A DNA stretch of 64,000 bases. Origin: Stenomitos frigidus ULC18. GTDB lineage: Bacteria > Cyanobacteriota > Cyanobacteriia > Leptolyngbyales > Leptolyngbyaceae. Below are positions 35,446-44,472 of this stretch, piece after piece. The stretch lies in assembly GCF_003003795.1 (NCBI RefSeq), contig NZ_PVWK01000160.1, positions 1-64,000 of the forward strand. The letters are read 5' to 3'. How positions within the stretch are numbered: position 1 is the first letter of the stretch; every line of letters starts with the position of its first letter. Below the pieces are notes generated by a model that saw only the letters and a program-made list of their open reading frames with translations, was not told where the DNA came from and ran no database searches. A program made the translations under genes and the position numbers.

Positions 35446-36591
35446 ATGCGTAAATTCTTATTCTGGATTGGATGGAGTTACGTCGGATTCTCTATTTTGT
35501 GGTTGATCTTACGACTGGGGTTCTCTGATCACCTCTGGTCGCTTCTGCTAGTTAATGCCACGGCTGACTATCTGTTTGTACCGTTGCCTGTTTTGTTAGT
35601 AGCCAGCCTGTTACACCAACGATGGCAATTACTGTTGGGGCTAAGTATTCCAGTCATAACGTTTGGTGTCCTGGTGGGGGCACCGTCCTTACCACCCTTT
35701 GCAAACGCTCAAGAAAAGAATGTCATTCCCCTTTCCAACCATATCGATACTGCCGACACGCTCTTTGTGTGTGGCTGGGATGAGGTATTCGCTCTTAAGC
35801 TTACGTCCGATGCTGAAAAGCCAGCGAAGATTTGGTCATGGAAAGCTGCCACTAGTCCTGGTCTTCCAAAACTGATGGTTACCAAGTTTGCCACTACTGA
35901 TGAGTGCAAACCGATCGAGCAAGGGCGGAAAGTTCTTATTACCTCTTCAACAAATGGCGTTGCACTGGTTGAACAAGCGACTGGAAAAGCCCTATTTTAT
36001 GCATCTGTACCAGGAGCACACTCTGCGGATTTGCTACCAAATAATCGCATCGTGGTCGCTGGTGCAGATAGTCCCATCGGTGGGCACACCCTCCAACTGT
36101 TTGACGCTAACACGTCTGCTCGTCCACTGTGGAAAACCGAGTTGTACTCTGGACATGGGGTCTATTGGGATCAGGCTCATACAGTACTCTGGGCGCTCGG
36201 TCGCTATGAACTTCGCCAGTACGAACTAGTTCGGTGGGAATCGAAGTTACCAGAACTAAGATTGAAGCAATCATTCCTATTACCTAGTCCGGGCGGACAT
36301 GATCTTTCTCCAAATTTTGATCGATCGACATTATTCATAACCACGGACACTGATGTCGTTCTGTTTGATCTACAGTCAAATACATTTATAAGTGAGTCAA
36401 GGATGAACCGACTGACACTGGTGAAAAGCATTAGTGTTCATCCAGTTACTAAGCGCCTAGCGTATGTGCAAGCTGAAGGTGGACACTGGTGGAGTTCGCG
36501 TATACATCTTTTGGAATCCAAACAATCGAAGGCTGAGCAAACAATCTTGCTGAAAGGAGAACGCCTTTACAAGGCAAGATGGATTGATTAA
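35446..36591 (+). CDS. membrane-anchored beta-propeller protein (DUF6528-like)
   Basis: A 381-aa protein. Two or three membrane helices occupy about residues 1-80 (FLFWIGWSYVGFSILWLILR and VPLPVLLVASLLH). The remainder is extracytoplasmic and beta-rich: DTLFVCGWDEVFAL, KVLITSSTNGVALVEQATGK and RIVVAGADSPIGGHTLQLFD, a propeller pattern like the DUF6528 family. Function unknown. RBS GGGG lies just before the ATG. It is followed on the same strand, 230 bases later, by another membrane protein. Confidence 0.7.
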   Translation: MRKFLFWIGWSYVGFSILWLILRLGFSDHLWSLLLVNATADYLFVPLPVLLVASLLHQRWQLLLGLSIPVITFGVLVGAPSLPPFANAQEKNVIPLSNHIDTADTLFVCGWDEVFALKLTSDAEKPAKIWSWKAATSPGLPKLMVTKFATTDECKPIEQGRKVLITSSTNGVALVEQATGKALFYASVPGAHSADLLPNNRIVVAGADSPIGGHTLQLFDANTSARPLWKTELYSGHGVYWDQAHTVLWALGRYELRQYELVRWESKLPELRLKQSFLLPSPGGHDLSPNFDRSTLFITTDTDVVLFDLQSNTFISESRMNRLTLVKSISVHPVTKRLAYVQAEGGHWWSSRIHLLESKQSKAEQTILLKGERLYKARWID

Positions 36592-36824
36592 TGTTGCAAT
36601 TGCCGGTTTCCCTGATCTCAGATGTAGTGTCACACGGTCACCACATTTTGCACAATTGTTGAAACATAATATCTCCATGCCCGGAAATGCTTTCCTATAG
36701 AATCCTGCTTGCATAGAGCTTCGCTCTGCCAAAGGCATAGGCAATTTTACTTTTGGTGAGACCAACTACTCGAAAGACAGTGTTGTTGAGAGGCATTGAG
36801 ATTAATAGTTAGGGTAGAACTGCC

Positions 36825-37592
36825 ATGAAAAATACCTTGGTTTGGATACCATCCGTCGTTCTTCTCGTTTTAGCAGGTTTTGGTCTAGTCAGTTGGACAC
36901 AAACTCCTGTCAGCAGTTTGGTTAACTGGATCGTTGGTATTGCCATATTCAGTTGGTTACTAGCAATTACGATCGTGCCATGGAACGTTTATTTTCAAGC
37001 AAAGGAAGTGCTGGTAGATGCGACCCTTTCTACTGAGCAAGGTATTAGCGTGAATGCTGAGCAGCAACAGTATGCGGTCATGATTGCACAACGAAGTTTG
37101 TGGGTTGCACTTTTGTTGCATCTTCTATCCGCAGTGGCACTCTATCTACTAGCACTTTGGCAAGTGAGTGCCATTGGTTATTTTGGTTCTATCGCTGCGC
37201 TTCTGCTGACTGTTTTGCGTCCAACTGTCCGAACCTATCAATTCTTGGCAAGGCGCTTAGCGATGATTCAAAGTGGCTTTAAGTATCCTCGTGAAGATGT
37301 TCTGGAATTGAGAGGACGGGTCATGGGGCTAGAAGGCAGGGTTCAGGAAATGAGCCAGCGATTAGATTTGAATAATTCGACTTCCTGGATTTGTGTGCAG
37401 CAACGTCAATGGGAGGCATTGCGTCAGGATCTTACTCGTCTTGCCAGTTCCCAGGAAGAGTTCAAAGCAATCAACCGATCCGAACATGCTTCTCTTTCCC
37501 GTGAGGCACAACAGGCGATCGCCCAGCTCAGTGAAGATAGCCAATTTCTCAATCAGGCGCGCGAACTGATTCGCTTTATCAAGTCGGCATAA
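36825..37592 (+). CDS. hypothetical membrane protein with C-terminal coiled coil
   Basis: A 255-aa protein with four hydrophobic segments in the first 140 residues (for example VWIPSVVLLVLAGFGLVSW and SLWVALLLHLLSAVALYLLA). They are followed by a helical region with coiled-coil character (VLELRGRVMGLEGRVQEMSQ, about 164-183) and a charged tail. No family recognised. It precedes yidD with about 65 bases between. Confidence 0.7.
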   Translation: MKNTLVWIPSVVLLVLAGFGLVSWTQTPVSSLVNWIVGIAIFSWLLAITIVPWNVYFQAKEVLVDATLSTEQGISVNAEQQQYAVMIAQRSLWVALLLHLLSAVALYLLALWQVSAIGYFGSIAALLLTVLRPTVRTYQFLARRLAMIQSGFKYPREDVLELRGRVMGLEGRVQEMSQRLDLNNSTSWICVQQRQWEALRQDLTRLASSQEEFKAINRSEHASLSREAQQAIAQLSEDSQFLNQARELIRFIKSA

Positions 37593-37657
37593 AGGCAAAA
37601 GTCTTTGACGATAGATGTCGAGTCAAGAGTCTTCTTTCACCACGATAAACTGGCAGT

Positions 37658-37906
37658 ATGAAACTCTTATTGATAGGACTTATTCGCGGCTATCGGGTAT
37701 TTCTCTCGCCGCTGTTGCCGCCAACGTGTCGCTTTCAGCCAACATGTTCGCAGTATGCGCTGGAAGCGGTCGATCGCTTTGGTGTCTTGCAAGGCGGTTG
37801 GTTAGCCGCACGACGCATCTGTCGCTGTCATCCCTTTCACCCTGGCGGTTACGATCCGGTACCATTGCGATCGCAGCCTGAGCCACTGGAACGGGAAGAG
37901 CTTTAA
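37658..37906 (+). CDS. yidD: membrane protein insertion efficiency factor YidD
   Basis: An 82-aa YidD. The whole family pattern is visible: [20 protein letters not shown], then [20 protein letters not shown] and [17 protein letters not shown], with its conserved cysteines. It lies at the inner membrane and assists YidC-dependent insertion. Commonly sits with rnpA/yidC; here it is instead six bases before a VanX-like dipeptidase gene. Confidence 0.95.
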   Translation: MKLLLIGLIRGYRVFLSPLLPPTCRFQPTCSQYALEAVDRFGVLQGGWLAARRICRCHPFHPGGYDPVPLRSQPEPLEREEL

Positions 37907-37912
37907 GCTGCT

Positions 37913-38626
37913 ATGAAACCCTACCAGCATGTTGCGATTGTCGAGTGTGATGAACCCCTACTACCCATTCCTGAAGACCACTTTGCCTTTGTGTGCCCTC
38001 ATCCCTATGCCAAAATAGGTGCGCCGTATGGCAATAAGTCACCCTTTTACCTGCGTGACGGAGTGATTCAGCGGTTGAGTGAAGCTCAGACTACGCTGCA
38101 ACAGCACCATCCTGGTTGGCGGCTACAAATTTTTGATGCATATCGCCCGATCGCCGTACAGCAATACATGGTGGACTACACGTTGCGGGAAGTCGCTCAG
38201 GCAAAAGGCTTGCAGCCGGATCAGCTGACTGAATTGCAGCGTCAGGAGCTTTTAGAACTGGTTTACGAGTTTTGGGCAGCGCCAAGCGCAAATCCCGCCA
38301 CACCACCGCCACATAGTACCGGAGGTGCGATCGATTTAACGCTCGTGGACGAGACCGATCGTGTAGTGGACATGGGGTCACCGATCGATGAGCTTTCACC
38401 CCGTTCATACCCTGACCATTTTGCGTTGAGTGAAGACCTGCGCGATCGCGCGTTTCACCAGCATCGCCAACTGTTGCGATCGGTCATGCTTGCCGCTGGC
38501 TTTCAGCAACACCTCAACGAGTGGTGGCACTTCTGCCTGGGCGATCAGATGTGGGCATGGCTGACGAATCAGGGAACGATGGGAGGTGTAGTGGCGCGGT
38601 ATGGAAGGATGCAGGATGAGAGATGA
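37913..38626 (+). CDS. D-alanyl-D-alanine dipeptidase family protein (VanX/DdpX-like)
   Basis: A 237-aa zinc dipeptidase. Zinc-binding segments are STGGAIDLTLVD (His of the SxHxxGxAxD pattern is the PPHSTGG His, and Asp) and EWWHFCLGD (EWWH, His ligand and catalytic Glu). The arginine of LQIFDAYRP also matches. Family members cleave D-Ala-D-Ala and are used for wall recycling in many bacteria without vancomycin resistance; no vanH/vanA genes are near. Six bases after yidD, so probably co-transcribed. Confidence 0.9.
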   Translation: MKPYQHVAIVECDEPLLPIPEDHFAFVCPHPYAKIGAPYGNKSPFYLRDGVIQRLSEAQTTLQQHHPGWRLQIFDAYRPIAVQQYMVDYTLREVAQAKGLQPDQLTELQRQELLELVYEFWAAPSANPATPPPHSTGGAIDLTLVDETDRVVDMGSPIDELSPRSYPDHFALSEDLRDRAFHQHRQLLRSVMLAAGFQQHLNEWWHFCLGDQMWAWLTNQGTMGGVVARYGRMQDER

Positions 38627-38788
38627 GGGAATGAGGGCAAAAGAGTTATGACTTGGTTCTGAGTTCTTGCATGCTGACTACTGACTGCTGACTCCTAACC
38701 CCTCTCTCCTTTCCCCTCTCCCCTCTCCCCTCACAATCCCCAGTAACCGCTTATCATAATCATCTAGTCGCTGATTGCTCCCGATCGT
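38627..38788. repeat. low-complexity repeat spacer before the WD40 kinase gene
   Basis: Made of the window's repeated words (GCTGACTACTGACTGCTGAC, then CCCCTCTCCCCTCTCCCCTC). The kinase promoter must lie in or near it. Confidence 0.55.
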
Positions 38789-41080
38789 ATGAGCTACTGC
38801 CTCAACCCAAATTGTCGGAAGCCTCAAAATCGAGACAGTGTAGAGTTTTGCCGCAACTGTGGCGCAACACTGCGGCTCAAAGGTCGTTACCGACCGATCA
38901 AGCCGATCGGTCAGGGTGGGTTTGGCAGAACCTTTCTGGCGATCGACGAAGACAAACCATCCAAGCCACGCTGTGTGGTGAAGCAGTTTCTGCCAGCCAA
39001 CCAGGATGCTCAGCATTTAAAAAAAGCCGCCCAGCTCTTTGAACGAGAGGCAATGCGCCTGGAAGAACTGGGCAATCACCCACAAATTCCAGCGCTGTTA
39101 GCCTACTTTAGCCAGGAGGAACAGCAATATCTGGTGCAGGAGTTTGTGGACGGCAAAAACCTGGCAGAGCTGCTGCACGAACACGGCGTGTTTACAGAAG
39201 TGCAGGTACGGGCAGTGTTAGTGGGGCTGCTACCTGTGCTGGAGTTTATCCATGCTCACAGCGTTATTCATCGCGATATCAAGCCTCCTAACATTATTCG
39301 CATGGCGACTGGAAACGTTGCCAGGCAGTCGCGATCGTCAGAGTGGACTGAATTATTACAAGCGCTTTCACTGGAAGCCGCACAAGGGTACATCGATTTT
39401 GTGAGCGATTGCCGCTTTAGCGATCGGCTGCGTGAGGGCTTTACTCAACCACCGAGAGCGTTATCGATCGCCACGTATACCCACTGGCAACAGATGGCAG
39501 CACAGTTTACCAGCTACGCCGATTTGCCCTTTGCTCAGCGACAGCAACTGGTCGCAAAGGCGAGTCGCCTGCTCAACGAGAGACGGCAACTGTCTGGATC
39601 GGCTGAAACGCATGAAGGACACCTGGCACTGGTCGATTTTGGTGCGGCAAAAGCTGCCATCGGCACTGCCTTAGTGAACACCGGGACGACGATCGGCAGC
39701 CCAGAATACCTGGCACCAGAGCAAAGTCGGGGCAAAGCCGTTTTTGCCAGCGATTTATTTAGCCTGGGTGTGACCTGTATTCATTTGTTGACCAACCGAT
39801 CGCCCTTCGATCTGTTCGACACCAGCGATAACACCTGGATCTGGCGTCAATACTTGAAAACACCGGTCAGTGAGACTCTGGGACATATTCTCGATCGTCT
39901 GTTGGAACCGGGTGTGAATCGGCGCTATCAGTCTGCAACCGATGTCTTGCGCGATCTAGAAGGGGGGTTGTCAGAAGGACAAGTTTCCCCTTCTCCTGCC
40001 GTGCCCCGCCATTCCGCATCGTCGCCTCAGTCCAAGCCGATCGCGGTACTGGCTCAACCCGCTCAAACACCCGGTACTGTCCGCTCAGCCGCATCAGTAG
40101 CGGTACAGGTCATTGCGCAGGCGATCGCGCCCAAGCCCCAGCGGGAGGAGGCTTCCCCAGCCCGACGCAAAGCACCCAAAGCGTTACCGACCTGGCATTG
40201 TATCCACCAACTGCTTAATCCAGGGAAGGTGTATGCGATCGCGCTCAGCCCCGTCGAGCCGCTTTTGGCAAGCAGCAGCGGCACCACCATTAAGCTCTGG
40301 GATGTACAAACGGGACAACCACTGCGAACCCTGACCGGGCACCTGGATGTGATCTACTGCCTTGTCATTAGTCCAGATGGGACGGTGTTGCTTAGCGGTA
40401 GTGCAGACAAAAGCATCCGACTCTGGGATCTGCAAACGGGGCAGCGCCTGGGCACGATCGCCCTGCATACCGACACCGTTCTCAGCCTTGTCCTCAGCCC
40501 AGATGGGCGGACGCTTGCCAGCGGCAGTCTCCATGATCCAATGAAGCTGTGGGACTTGGAGACCAATCGGGAACGGGCTAGTCTTTCGGGACAAGCGGGA
40601 CGCATCGAAGCGCTGGCGTTCAGCCCTGATGGGCTTTGGCTTGCCAGCGGCAGTAGTGACGGCACAGTAGCGCTTTGGGATGTGAACTTGAAAACAGCTA
40701 CAGGACGAGAACCTCGTTTCCTGAAAGGGCATGTGCAAACGGTTGCAGCGCTGGCATTTGAACCAGACGGCAAAACCCTTGTCAGCGGGAGCTGGGATGG
40801 GACTGTCAAGCTTTGGAGTACGCGCACCCAACGCGAAAAGCGCACCCTTCAGCCAGAATCTGGTCGCGTGACTGCCCTCACGCTCAGTCCTGATGGCAAG
40901 CTTCTGGTCACAGGCAGCGATACGCTCAAACTCTGGCAACCACGCACTGGCAAAGAGCTTGCCACCCTGTCTGGGCATACCTCAGTCATATCTGCGATCG
41001 CCCTGACCCATGACAGCCAAACTCTGGTCAGCAGCAGTTGGGATGGCACCATTCGGATCTGGAAAAACGGAGACGCGTGA
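38789..41080 (+). CDS. Ser/Thr protein kinase with N-terminal Cys motif and C-terminal WD40 propeller
   Basis: A 763-aa kinase. A four-cysteine N-terminus (Cys4, 9, 21, 24) typical of cyanobacterial 4-Cys kinases precedes the kinase fold: Gly loop GQGGFGRTFLA (41-51), VVKQF lysine, catalytic HRDIKPPN (161-168) and DFG (283-285). About 106 residues (172-277) are inserted between the catalytic loop and DFG, where few are normal. Pro/Ala-rich linker (about 395-475), then seven WD40 repeats (about 485-763), enough for one propeller. Probably a cytoplasmic signalling kinase with a scaffolding domain; substrates unknown. Confidence 0.92.
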   Translation: MSYCLNPNCRKPQNRDSVEFCRNCGATLRLKGRYRPIKPIGQGGFGRTFLAIDEDKPSKPRCVVKQFLPANQDAQHLKKAAQLFEREAMRLEELGNHPQIPALLAYFSQEEQQYLVQEFVDGKNLAELLHEHGVFTEVQVRAVLVGLLPVLEFIHAHSVIHRDIKPPNIIRMATGNVARQSRSSEWTELLQALSLEAAQGYIDFVSDCRFSDRLREGFTQPPRALSIATYTHWQQMAAQFTSYADLPFAQRQQLVAKASRLLNERRQLSGSAETHEGHLALVDFGAAKAAIGTALVNTGTTIGSPEYLAPEQSRGKAVFASDLFSLGVTCIHLLTNRSPFDLFDTSDNTWIWRQYLKTPVSETLGHILDRLLEPGVNRRYQSATDVLRDLEGGLSEGQVSPSPAVPRHSASSPQSKPIAVLAQPAQTPGTVRSAASVAVQVIAQAIAPKPQREEASPARRKAPKALPTWHCIHQLLNPGKVYAIALSPVEPLLASSSGTTIKLWDVQTGQPLRTLTGHLDVIYCLVISPDGTVLLSGSADKSIRLWDLQTGQRLGTIALHTDTVLSLVLSPDGRTLASGSLHDPMKLWDLETNRERASLSGQAGRIEALAFSPDGLWLASGSSDGTVALWDVNLKTATGREPRFLKGHVQTVAALAFEPDGKTLVSGSWDGTVKLWSTRTQREKRTLQPESGRVTALTLSPDGKLLVTGSDTLKLWQPRTGKELATLSGHTSVISAIALTHDSQTLVSSSWDGTIRIWKNGDA

Positions 41081-41086
41081 GTCCTC

Positions 41087-42793
41087 TTATGAGCCAAGGC
41101 GATCGCCCTGCCTTGCCAACAACGGTGCCGCCTGAAGGAGTGCTTGCGTATAAGGGTGCTGAGGGTGCGTGAAAATGTCGTGAGTGAAACCCAGTTCAAC
41201 GATTTTGCCTGCCTGCATGACCGCAATGCGATCGCAAAAGAACCTGGCAACCCAAAGGTCATGCGTGATGAACAAATAGGTCAGATTAAACTCATCCTTC
41301 AAGTCTCGCATCAGCGCTAAAACCTGCGTCTGCACGCTGGCATCGAGCATACTGACAGGCTCATCGCAGATGATCAGTTGTGGACGCGTAATCAGGGCAC
41401 GGGCGATTGCCACCCGCTGTTGTTGCCCGCCTGAAAGCTGCGCTGGATAGCGATCGTAAAACGACTTCGCCGGACTCAAACCCACGCGCTCCAGCATGTC
41501 CAACACTTGCCCTTTCGCTGCGTTCGGTTCAGCCAACTGGTGAATCCGCAGCGGATCTCCAATGCTCTCCCCCACCGTCATCATGGGATTTAAACAGGCA
41601 TGAGGGTCTTGAAACACCATCTGCATGTGTCGTCGCTGCTGCCGCATTGCCTCCCGCGTCAGCCCGACTAAATTTTGCCCCAAAAACTCGACCTTACCTG
41701 CGGTTGGACGAATCAACTGCAAAATCGTCCGTGACAGCGTACTCTTGCCACAGCCCGATTCTCCCACCAACCCCAACGTTTCACCAGGATACAGATCCAG
41801 CGTGATACCATCTACCGCTTTGATCGTCTGATCGTCTTGCGAGAATAAACGAGAGATGAAATTTTGCTCCAATGTATAGTGCTGCTTAAGGTTATCAAGA
41901 TGGAGCAGGGGTGTCGGGTGCCGGGTGTCGGGTATCAAGTCTATCTTCTCCTCTTCCTCCACTCCCCACTCCCCACTCCCCACTCCCTTAACCACATCAA
42001 CCGCCTGCAAATGCAACGCCGCCTCTAAAAGCGATCGCGTGTATGCATGCTGAGGGTGCTGCAAGACAGCCTGAGTCGTACCTGTTTCAACAAACTTGCC
42101 GTTATACATCACCGCAATGCGATCGCAATATTCGCCAATCATGGCCAAATCGTGAGAAATGATCAGCAACGCCATCTGGCGCTCGTCGCAGAGCCGGGTC
42201 AGTTCGCGCAAAATCTGGGCGGCAACAGTGACATCCAGGCTCGTCGTCGGTTCATCTGCCACGATCAGTTTGGGATTCAGCAACAGCGCCAGCGCGATCG
42301 CCACCCGTTGGCGCATGCCGCCACTAAACTCATGCGGGTACTGCGACCAGCGACTAGCAGGAATGTTGACGGCTTCTAAGGTGGCGATCGCCTGCGCTTT
42401 TGCCTGCTGTCGAGAAAGCGTTGGTTGGTGCGATTGGAGCGTTTCTAAACAGTGATCCCCGATCGTCATAAGCGGATCAAGGCGCGTCATTGGGTCTTGA
42501 AAAATCAACGCAACGGCTTCACCTCGAAATTGACGCAAGGCCGCTGGCGAAAAATCAAAGACAGACTGGCCAGCGAATGCTACACGTCCCTCAACAAGCG
42601 TGTCTTCTGGCAGTAGCCGCATCGCCGCTCGCCCCAACGTACTCTTGCCACAGCCCGACTCTCCCACCAAACCCAGCTTTTCCCCAGGGCTCAGGCTAAA
42701 CGAGACATCATCCACTGCCCAAGCGATCGCATCCGACCCAGACTGAGGATACGCCACCCGCAAATGTTCGACCTGAAAGAGAGCGTTTGTCAT
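41087..42793 (-). CDS. fused oligopeptide/dipeptide-type ABC transporter ATPase (two ABC domains)
   Basis: A 568-aa protein with two complete ABC ATPase domains of the DppD/DppF (OppD/OppF) type. The first has GESGCGKSTLGRAAM (44-58) and LSGGQ-like EFSGGMRQRVAIALALL; the second has GESGCGKSTLSRTIL, QLSGGQQQRVAIARALI and ICDEPVSMLDASVQ. It would energise uptake of peptides or similar solutes, but no permease or binding protein is adjacent. The linker (about residues 268-296, GVGSGEWGVEEEEKIDLIPD) is encoded by the ACTCCCCACTCCCC repeat found between genes. It converges with the kinase gene, six bases between stops. Confidence 0.92.
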   Translation of the reverse strand: MTNALFQVEHLRVAYPQSGSDAIAWAVDDVSFSLSPGEKLGLVGESGCGKSTLGRAAMRLLPEDTLVEGRVAFAGQSVFDFSPAALRQFRGEAVALIFQDPMTRLDPLMTIGDHCLETLQSHQPTLSRQQAKAQAIATLEAVNIPASRWSQYPHEFSGGMRQRVAIALALLLNPKLIVADEPTTSLDVTVAAQILRELTRLCDERQMALLIISHDLAMIGEYCDRIAVMYNGKFVETGTTQAVLQHPQHAYTRSLLEAALHLQAVDVVKGVGSGEWGVEEEEKIDLIPDTRHPTPLLHLDNLKQHYTLEQNFISRLFSQDDQTIKAVDGITLDLYPGETLGLVGESGCGKSTLSRTILQLIRPTAGKVEFLGQNLVGLTREAMRQQRRHMQMVFQDPHACLNPMMTVGESIGDPLRIHQLAEPNAAKGQVLDMLERVGLSPAKSFYDRYPAQLSGGQQQRVAIARALITRPQLIICDEPVSMLDASVQTQVLALMRDLKDEFNLTYLFITHDLWVARFFCDRIAVMQAGKIVELGFTHDIFTHPQHPYTQALLQAAPLLARQGDRLGS

Positions 42794-43038
42794 GAGTGAG
42801 TTATTAAGAATGAGCGTTCAGCGTTCAGCCTTCAGCGTTCAGCTACTCTATCAGTTGTTAGCGATCACACAAAACAGTGCTGAGACGATATGACTGACCA
42901 CTGACTCCGGGCGACTGACTGCTGACCATTGACTCCTGACCACGAATCGCTGATAGCTGATAGCTGACGGCTGACGGCTGACCGCTGACGGCTGATAGCT
43001 GACGGCTGACCGCTGATCGCTGCCTTCTCCTTCTGCCC
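42794..43038. repeat. dense low-complexity word array
   Basis: Consists of short related words, mainly GCTGATAGCTGACGGCTGAC variants plus GACTGCTGACCATTGACTCC, and GCGTTCAGCCTTCAGCGTTC at the left. Unit length and order vary and there are no unique spacers. Confidence 0.75.
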
Positions 43039-43623
43039 CTACTTATCACACCGTCGCATCAAATAAGCCACCCCAAAATCACCGTTTGGATGCTTTTCTA
43101 AGATTTCCGCCAACTCAAAAATTTGTGCAGCCAGTGCGGGGCCCAATTTATCGATCGTGGCACGTCGCTCTTGCGCCAATTGCTCTCTTTCCCGTGTGCG
43201 CGTCTGCCAGTCATTGGAGAACATGTGGTCAATGACAGTATGTAACCCCAGCGTTTGCAGCGTCTCCCACTCACCTCGATCGCACCAAATGCCTTTGCAG
43301 TTTGGGCATCGCTCCACATAAAACGGTGTTTTCACACTCACCTTTGCCCTTGCCAGGTACGCATTGCATTCGGGACAAAGGGCTGCTCTTGAGTCGAAGG
43401 GCGATCGTGCACAATCCATTTCCAGCGCCTGATCGATTAACGTAGATAAGTTTTCCGCAGGCGGCTGCTGTTGCTGCCAATCGGCATAATCGGCGCCCCC
43501 AAGCCAGACCCCGTCACATTCCGAACAATGGTGAGCCGCTAACTGTTTCACCAGCTGACGATCGACCAAATCTACTTTTTTATCCTTCGGACACTGCACT
43601 GGCGCTTTCCCCAATTCAACCAA
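43039..43623 (-). CDS. TFIIB-type zinc-ribbon protein
   Basis: A 194-aa protein with zf-TFIIB motifs. Cysteine pairs occur at CPKD...CSECDGVWLGG (first ribbon, only partial on its left side) and CPECNAYLARAKV...CPNCKGIWCDRGEWETL (second, complete). The C-terminal about 70 residues are helical and charged (WQTRTREREQLAQERRATID). Similar small proteins are widespread in cyanobacteria without known function. Confidence 0.85.
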   Translation of the reverse strand: MVELGKAPVQCPKDKKVDLVDRQLVKQLAAHHCSECDGVWLGGADYADWQQQQPPAENLSTLIDQALEMDCARSPFDSRAALCPECNAYLARAKVSVKTPFYVERCPNCKGIWCDRGEWETLQTLGLHTVIDHMFSNDWQTRTREREQLAQERRATIDKLGPALAAQIFELAEILEKHPNGDFGVAYLMRRCDK

Positions 43624-43734
43624 TCCTTTCTATTTAACCAAGCAAGCGTAAGGATTTCGGCTTTTAAAGTGAAGAAATCAGGAGTCAGTGGTCAGGATTT
43701 AGACCTCACTCAACACTTAAAACGCAAAACAATT

Positions 43735-44103
43735 CTATTCTCCCAACAGCCCATCACAGTAACGCTGTAAGGTGGTCAGGCGATCGCGGATCTGTTGTCG
43801 GCGCTGCTCAGCGGTTACCGATTGCCGTGCTGCCTGCAAAAACATGATGTCCATGGCTAACAACCGCAGTTGCTTGTCAATTTCTACGTGGTACGACTGC
43901 ACCCAATGCTGTACTGCTGGAGCGAGTTCATCGAGCTGTAAACTCAAGATCTGCTCGCGGAAAAACTGCTGCAATGCCATTGCTTTAGACTTCAACGCCA
44001 GCTCAGTGTCATTCGATACAGCCAGAATCTGATCCATTTCCCTCAAACGGTGCTTAAACGACTCGTAGGGCTGCTGGTACTTTAGCGGCAACACGTTCTT
44101 CAT
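43735..44103 (-). CDS. PatD-like protein (heterocyst frequency control family)
   Basis: A 122-aa helical protein from ATG 44103 (MKNVLPLKYQQPYESFKHRL). It ends EIDKQLRLLAMDIMFLQAAR and RLTTLQRYCDGLLGE, the signature part of the PatD family as I recall it; PatD affects heterocyst frequency in Anabaena. Homologues also occur in cyanobacteria without heterocysts, so the role here is open. The frame extends upstream to 44247, but that part reads like non-coding sequence. No other heterocyst gene was seen in the window. Confidence 0.7.
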   Translation of the reverse strand: MKNVLPLKYQQPYESFKHRLREMDQILAVSNDTELALKSKAMALQQFFREQILSLQLDELAPAVQHWVQSYHVEIDKQLRLLAMDIMFLQAARQSVTAEQRRQQIRDRLTTLQRYCDGLLGE

Positions 44104-44472
44104 CCTGCACCGCCTCATTCGTAAGTTAGTGTAAAGAATTTTGTCATTCTTGCTAGGATAGACACTAATGGAGGTTAAGAACATCACAGTTAAACGCAAA
44201 TTAGCTCTAATGTTCATGCCTTTAGAAAAGAATTTAGATCGCAACAAATTTAGTGTTTACTGATTATTTTGCGACCTGATAAATTCACTGCTTGTGCCGA
44301 TTAGGTTCAGGTTAACTAGCCACCTGTTTCGCTCGTCGTGAGACTGGAAACTACTTGTTAGTTTTTGGGACGATGCGTCGAAACAACCGACCTGTATCAG
44401 GCAGCACACGGTGCAGTAGAATCAGCCAATACAACAAATCTTTCGAGCCTTCCGACTCCTAAGCTTGACAGC

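Noticed and set aside
37913-38626. Vancomycin-resistance dipeptidase
   Set aside because: VanX-type dipeptidases are common in bacteria without resistance; no vanH or vanA nearby.
42794-43038. CRISPR array
   Set aside because: Words vary in length and order and lack unique spacers; no cas gene is near.
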